The translations under genes were made by a program, and so were the position numbers. Shown here piece after piece: positions 9,475 to 10,153 of a stretch of 10,153 nucleotides of DNA (positions are counted from its first letter, which is position 1; each line of letters opens with the position of its first letter). This stretch comes from Leptospira gomenensis. Lineage in GTDB: Bacteria > Spirochaetota > Leptospiria > Leptospirales > Leptospiraceae. The DNA lies in the NCBI RefSeq assembly GCF_004770155.1, contig NZ_RQFA01000081.1, forward strand, positions 1 through 10,153, read 5' to 3'. The notes below the pieces were generated by a model. It did no database searches and was not told the origin of the DNA. It saw nothing but the letters and a program-made list of their open reading frames with translations.

Positions 9475-9922
9475 TTTCATCCATTCCGCTTGTTGGCTTG
9501 CTCTGTTCGTCATTTTGTTCGTTGACGATTTGATTTTGTAGAGCGGGTTTTTGGGGCTGGCTGGGCTGGTTCGTTTTGGTGTATTGATCGGTGACGGAGT
9601 TGATCCGGCTGGTTTCGTGACTGGTCCCCTGTCCCTTGGGGAACGGAGACTTTTGTCTGTTTTTCTTTTTTGAATCTTTGTTCTTTCTTTCCCCAGACAG
9701 AGTTTGTTTCTTTTGTTTTCTGAACGAATCCGTTTTTGTACTTTGTCCTCCCTTTATTTCAGTTTCATTCATTGAGTTTGGCGATGATTCGGTTCGTCCG
9801 AATTTTTTGTACGGGAAAGTTTGTTGTTTTCCCGAGAAAGTTTTTCGTTTTTCATTCTGTTTTATGAGGCCGGGTCCCTTAGCGGAAGCCGGTTTTAGTT
9901 TGTCGGTTCGTTCGAATTCGAT
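9449..9922 (-). pseudogene. Frame-shifted Lys/Gln-rich C-terminal tail of the right-edge gene
   Basis: This minus-strand frame is open from 9922, just after a TGA at 9925-9923, to a TGA at 9449 (157 residues). The sequence is low-complexity and basic: [20 protein letters not shown] near the start, then KKKNRQKSPFPKGQ, and a Gln/Asn/Pro-rich end (QPSQPQKPALQNQIV). Codon choice looks coding throughout. The first ATG is at 9772, but it has no Shine-Dalgarno and falls inside otherwise uniform sequence. I therefore think this is the tail of the gene at 9895-10153, separated by a frameshift in the 28-base overlap (9895-9922). The alternative is a 107-residue gene from 9772. It overlaps the 3' end of the convergent GHKL gene by 26 bases. 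Confidence 0.45.
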
Positions 9923-10153
9923 TCATCCGGCTCTTTGTGCCATTCTCGGTATTCAAAGGCGTAAAAGGAGGACTCGGGGAAACATTGTAGTCGTCGGGTG
10001 GCTCTGTTGAAGGTGAGATCGAGGTGGAGGATATAGCTGTAGTGCTTGTGAAATGTGGGAACTCCCGCGTTCATCGTGTCTTCAATAGAATCTCCAACCC
10101 CGACCTCTTCCAAATACAACAGATAATTAAACAAATAACAACGAGAAACCCCG
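9895..10153 (-). CDS. Hypothetical protein, partial, running off the right edge
   Basis: The frame is open from the window edge (first full codon at 10152) to a TAA at 9897-9895, giving 85 residues. It looks like a real folded domain: [20 protein letters not shown], then [20 protein letters not shown], then [21 protein letters not shown] do not recognise the family. A TTG at 10134 could be a start but has no Shine-Dalgarno, so the gene probably begins outside the window. The codons at 10068-10055 contain the Leptospira-type palindrome (translated AGVP). The hydrophilic end NSNEPTN lies where the adjacent frame becomes open, so the true C-terminus may be the tail at 9449-9922. Confidence 0.6.
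   Translation of the reverse strand, partial: GVSRCYLFNYLLYLEEVGVGDSIEDTMNAGVPTFHKHYSYILHLDLTFNRATRRLQCFPESSFYAFEYREWHKEPDESNSNEPTN
10055..10068. repeat. Third copy of the Leptospira-type 14-base palindrome
   Basis: GTGGGAACTCCCGC forms a hairpin of six pairs (one G-T) and is closest of the three copies to GTGGGAACTCCCAC. Unlike the copies at 259-313 it lies within an apparent coding frame. Confidence 0.45.

Noticed and set aside
9636..10010. Plus-strand 124-residue open frame rich in Phe and Cys
   Set aside because: It is the antisense image of the Lys/Gln-rich minus-strand frame, whose composition and codon use are more natural.

Overview
The window looks like chromosomal DNA from a spirochaete of the genus Leptospira. 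Evidence: moderate-to-low GC, the overall character of the proteins, copies of a short palindrome close to GTGGGAACTCCCAC that I associate with Leptospira intergenic DNA, and lysine-rich hypothetical proteins. The genus call is recognition from memory rather than alignment; I do not assign a species. No prophage, insertion sequence, CRISPR array, rRNA or tRNA was found. Most of the window is housekeeping DNA with several unstudied small proteins and decayed ends.

Layout. Positions 1-885 are gene-poor: a short open reading fragment at the left edge, an inverted pair of Leptospira-type palindromes (245-313), and what looks like the frameshifted, N-terminally truncated remnant of a minus-strand gene (428-803). 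A minus-strand operon follows (3858 down to 886): a ferritin-like diiron protein, an anchored or secreted protein with a lysine-rich middle, and the ATPase/GTPase YchF. Divergent from it is a plus-strand pair, a UbiA-type prenyltransferase (3961-4860) and the flavin prenyltransferase UbiX (to 5548), together a quinone-biosynthesis module (prenylation, plus the prenyl-FMN cofactor for a UbiD-type decarboxylase encoded elsewhere). A GC-rich hairpin (5614-5654) separates this pair from the convergent end of a second minus-strand operon (8577 down to 5660): a stand-alone lipoyl-domain protein, a metallophosphoesterase, the Fe-S carrier Mrp/ApbC, and a protein ending in a UVR-like motif. The first three genes overlap or are one base apart, so they are almost certainly co-transcribed. 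Divergent again, at 8644-9474, is a degenerate GHKL-fold (histidine-kinase-like) protein. At the right edge a minus-strand gene enters from outside the window; its frame stops at 9895, but a neighbouring frame stays open to 9449 and encodes a Lys/Gln-rich tail, which suggests a frameshift.

I see no clear new defence or mobile system. The items most worth a second look are the A9 tract and double start at ubiX, the split frame at the right edge, the lipoyl-phosphoesterase-Mrp-UVR operon with an operator-like inverted repeat in its divergent promoter, the uncharacterised diiron protein, and the GC-rich hairpin flanked by 10-base direct repeats.
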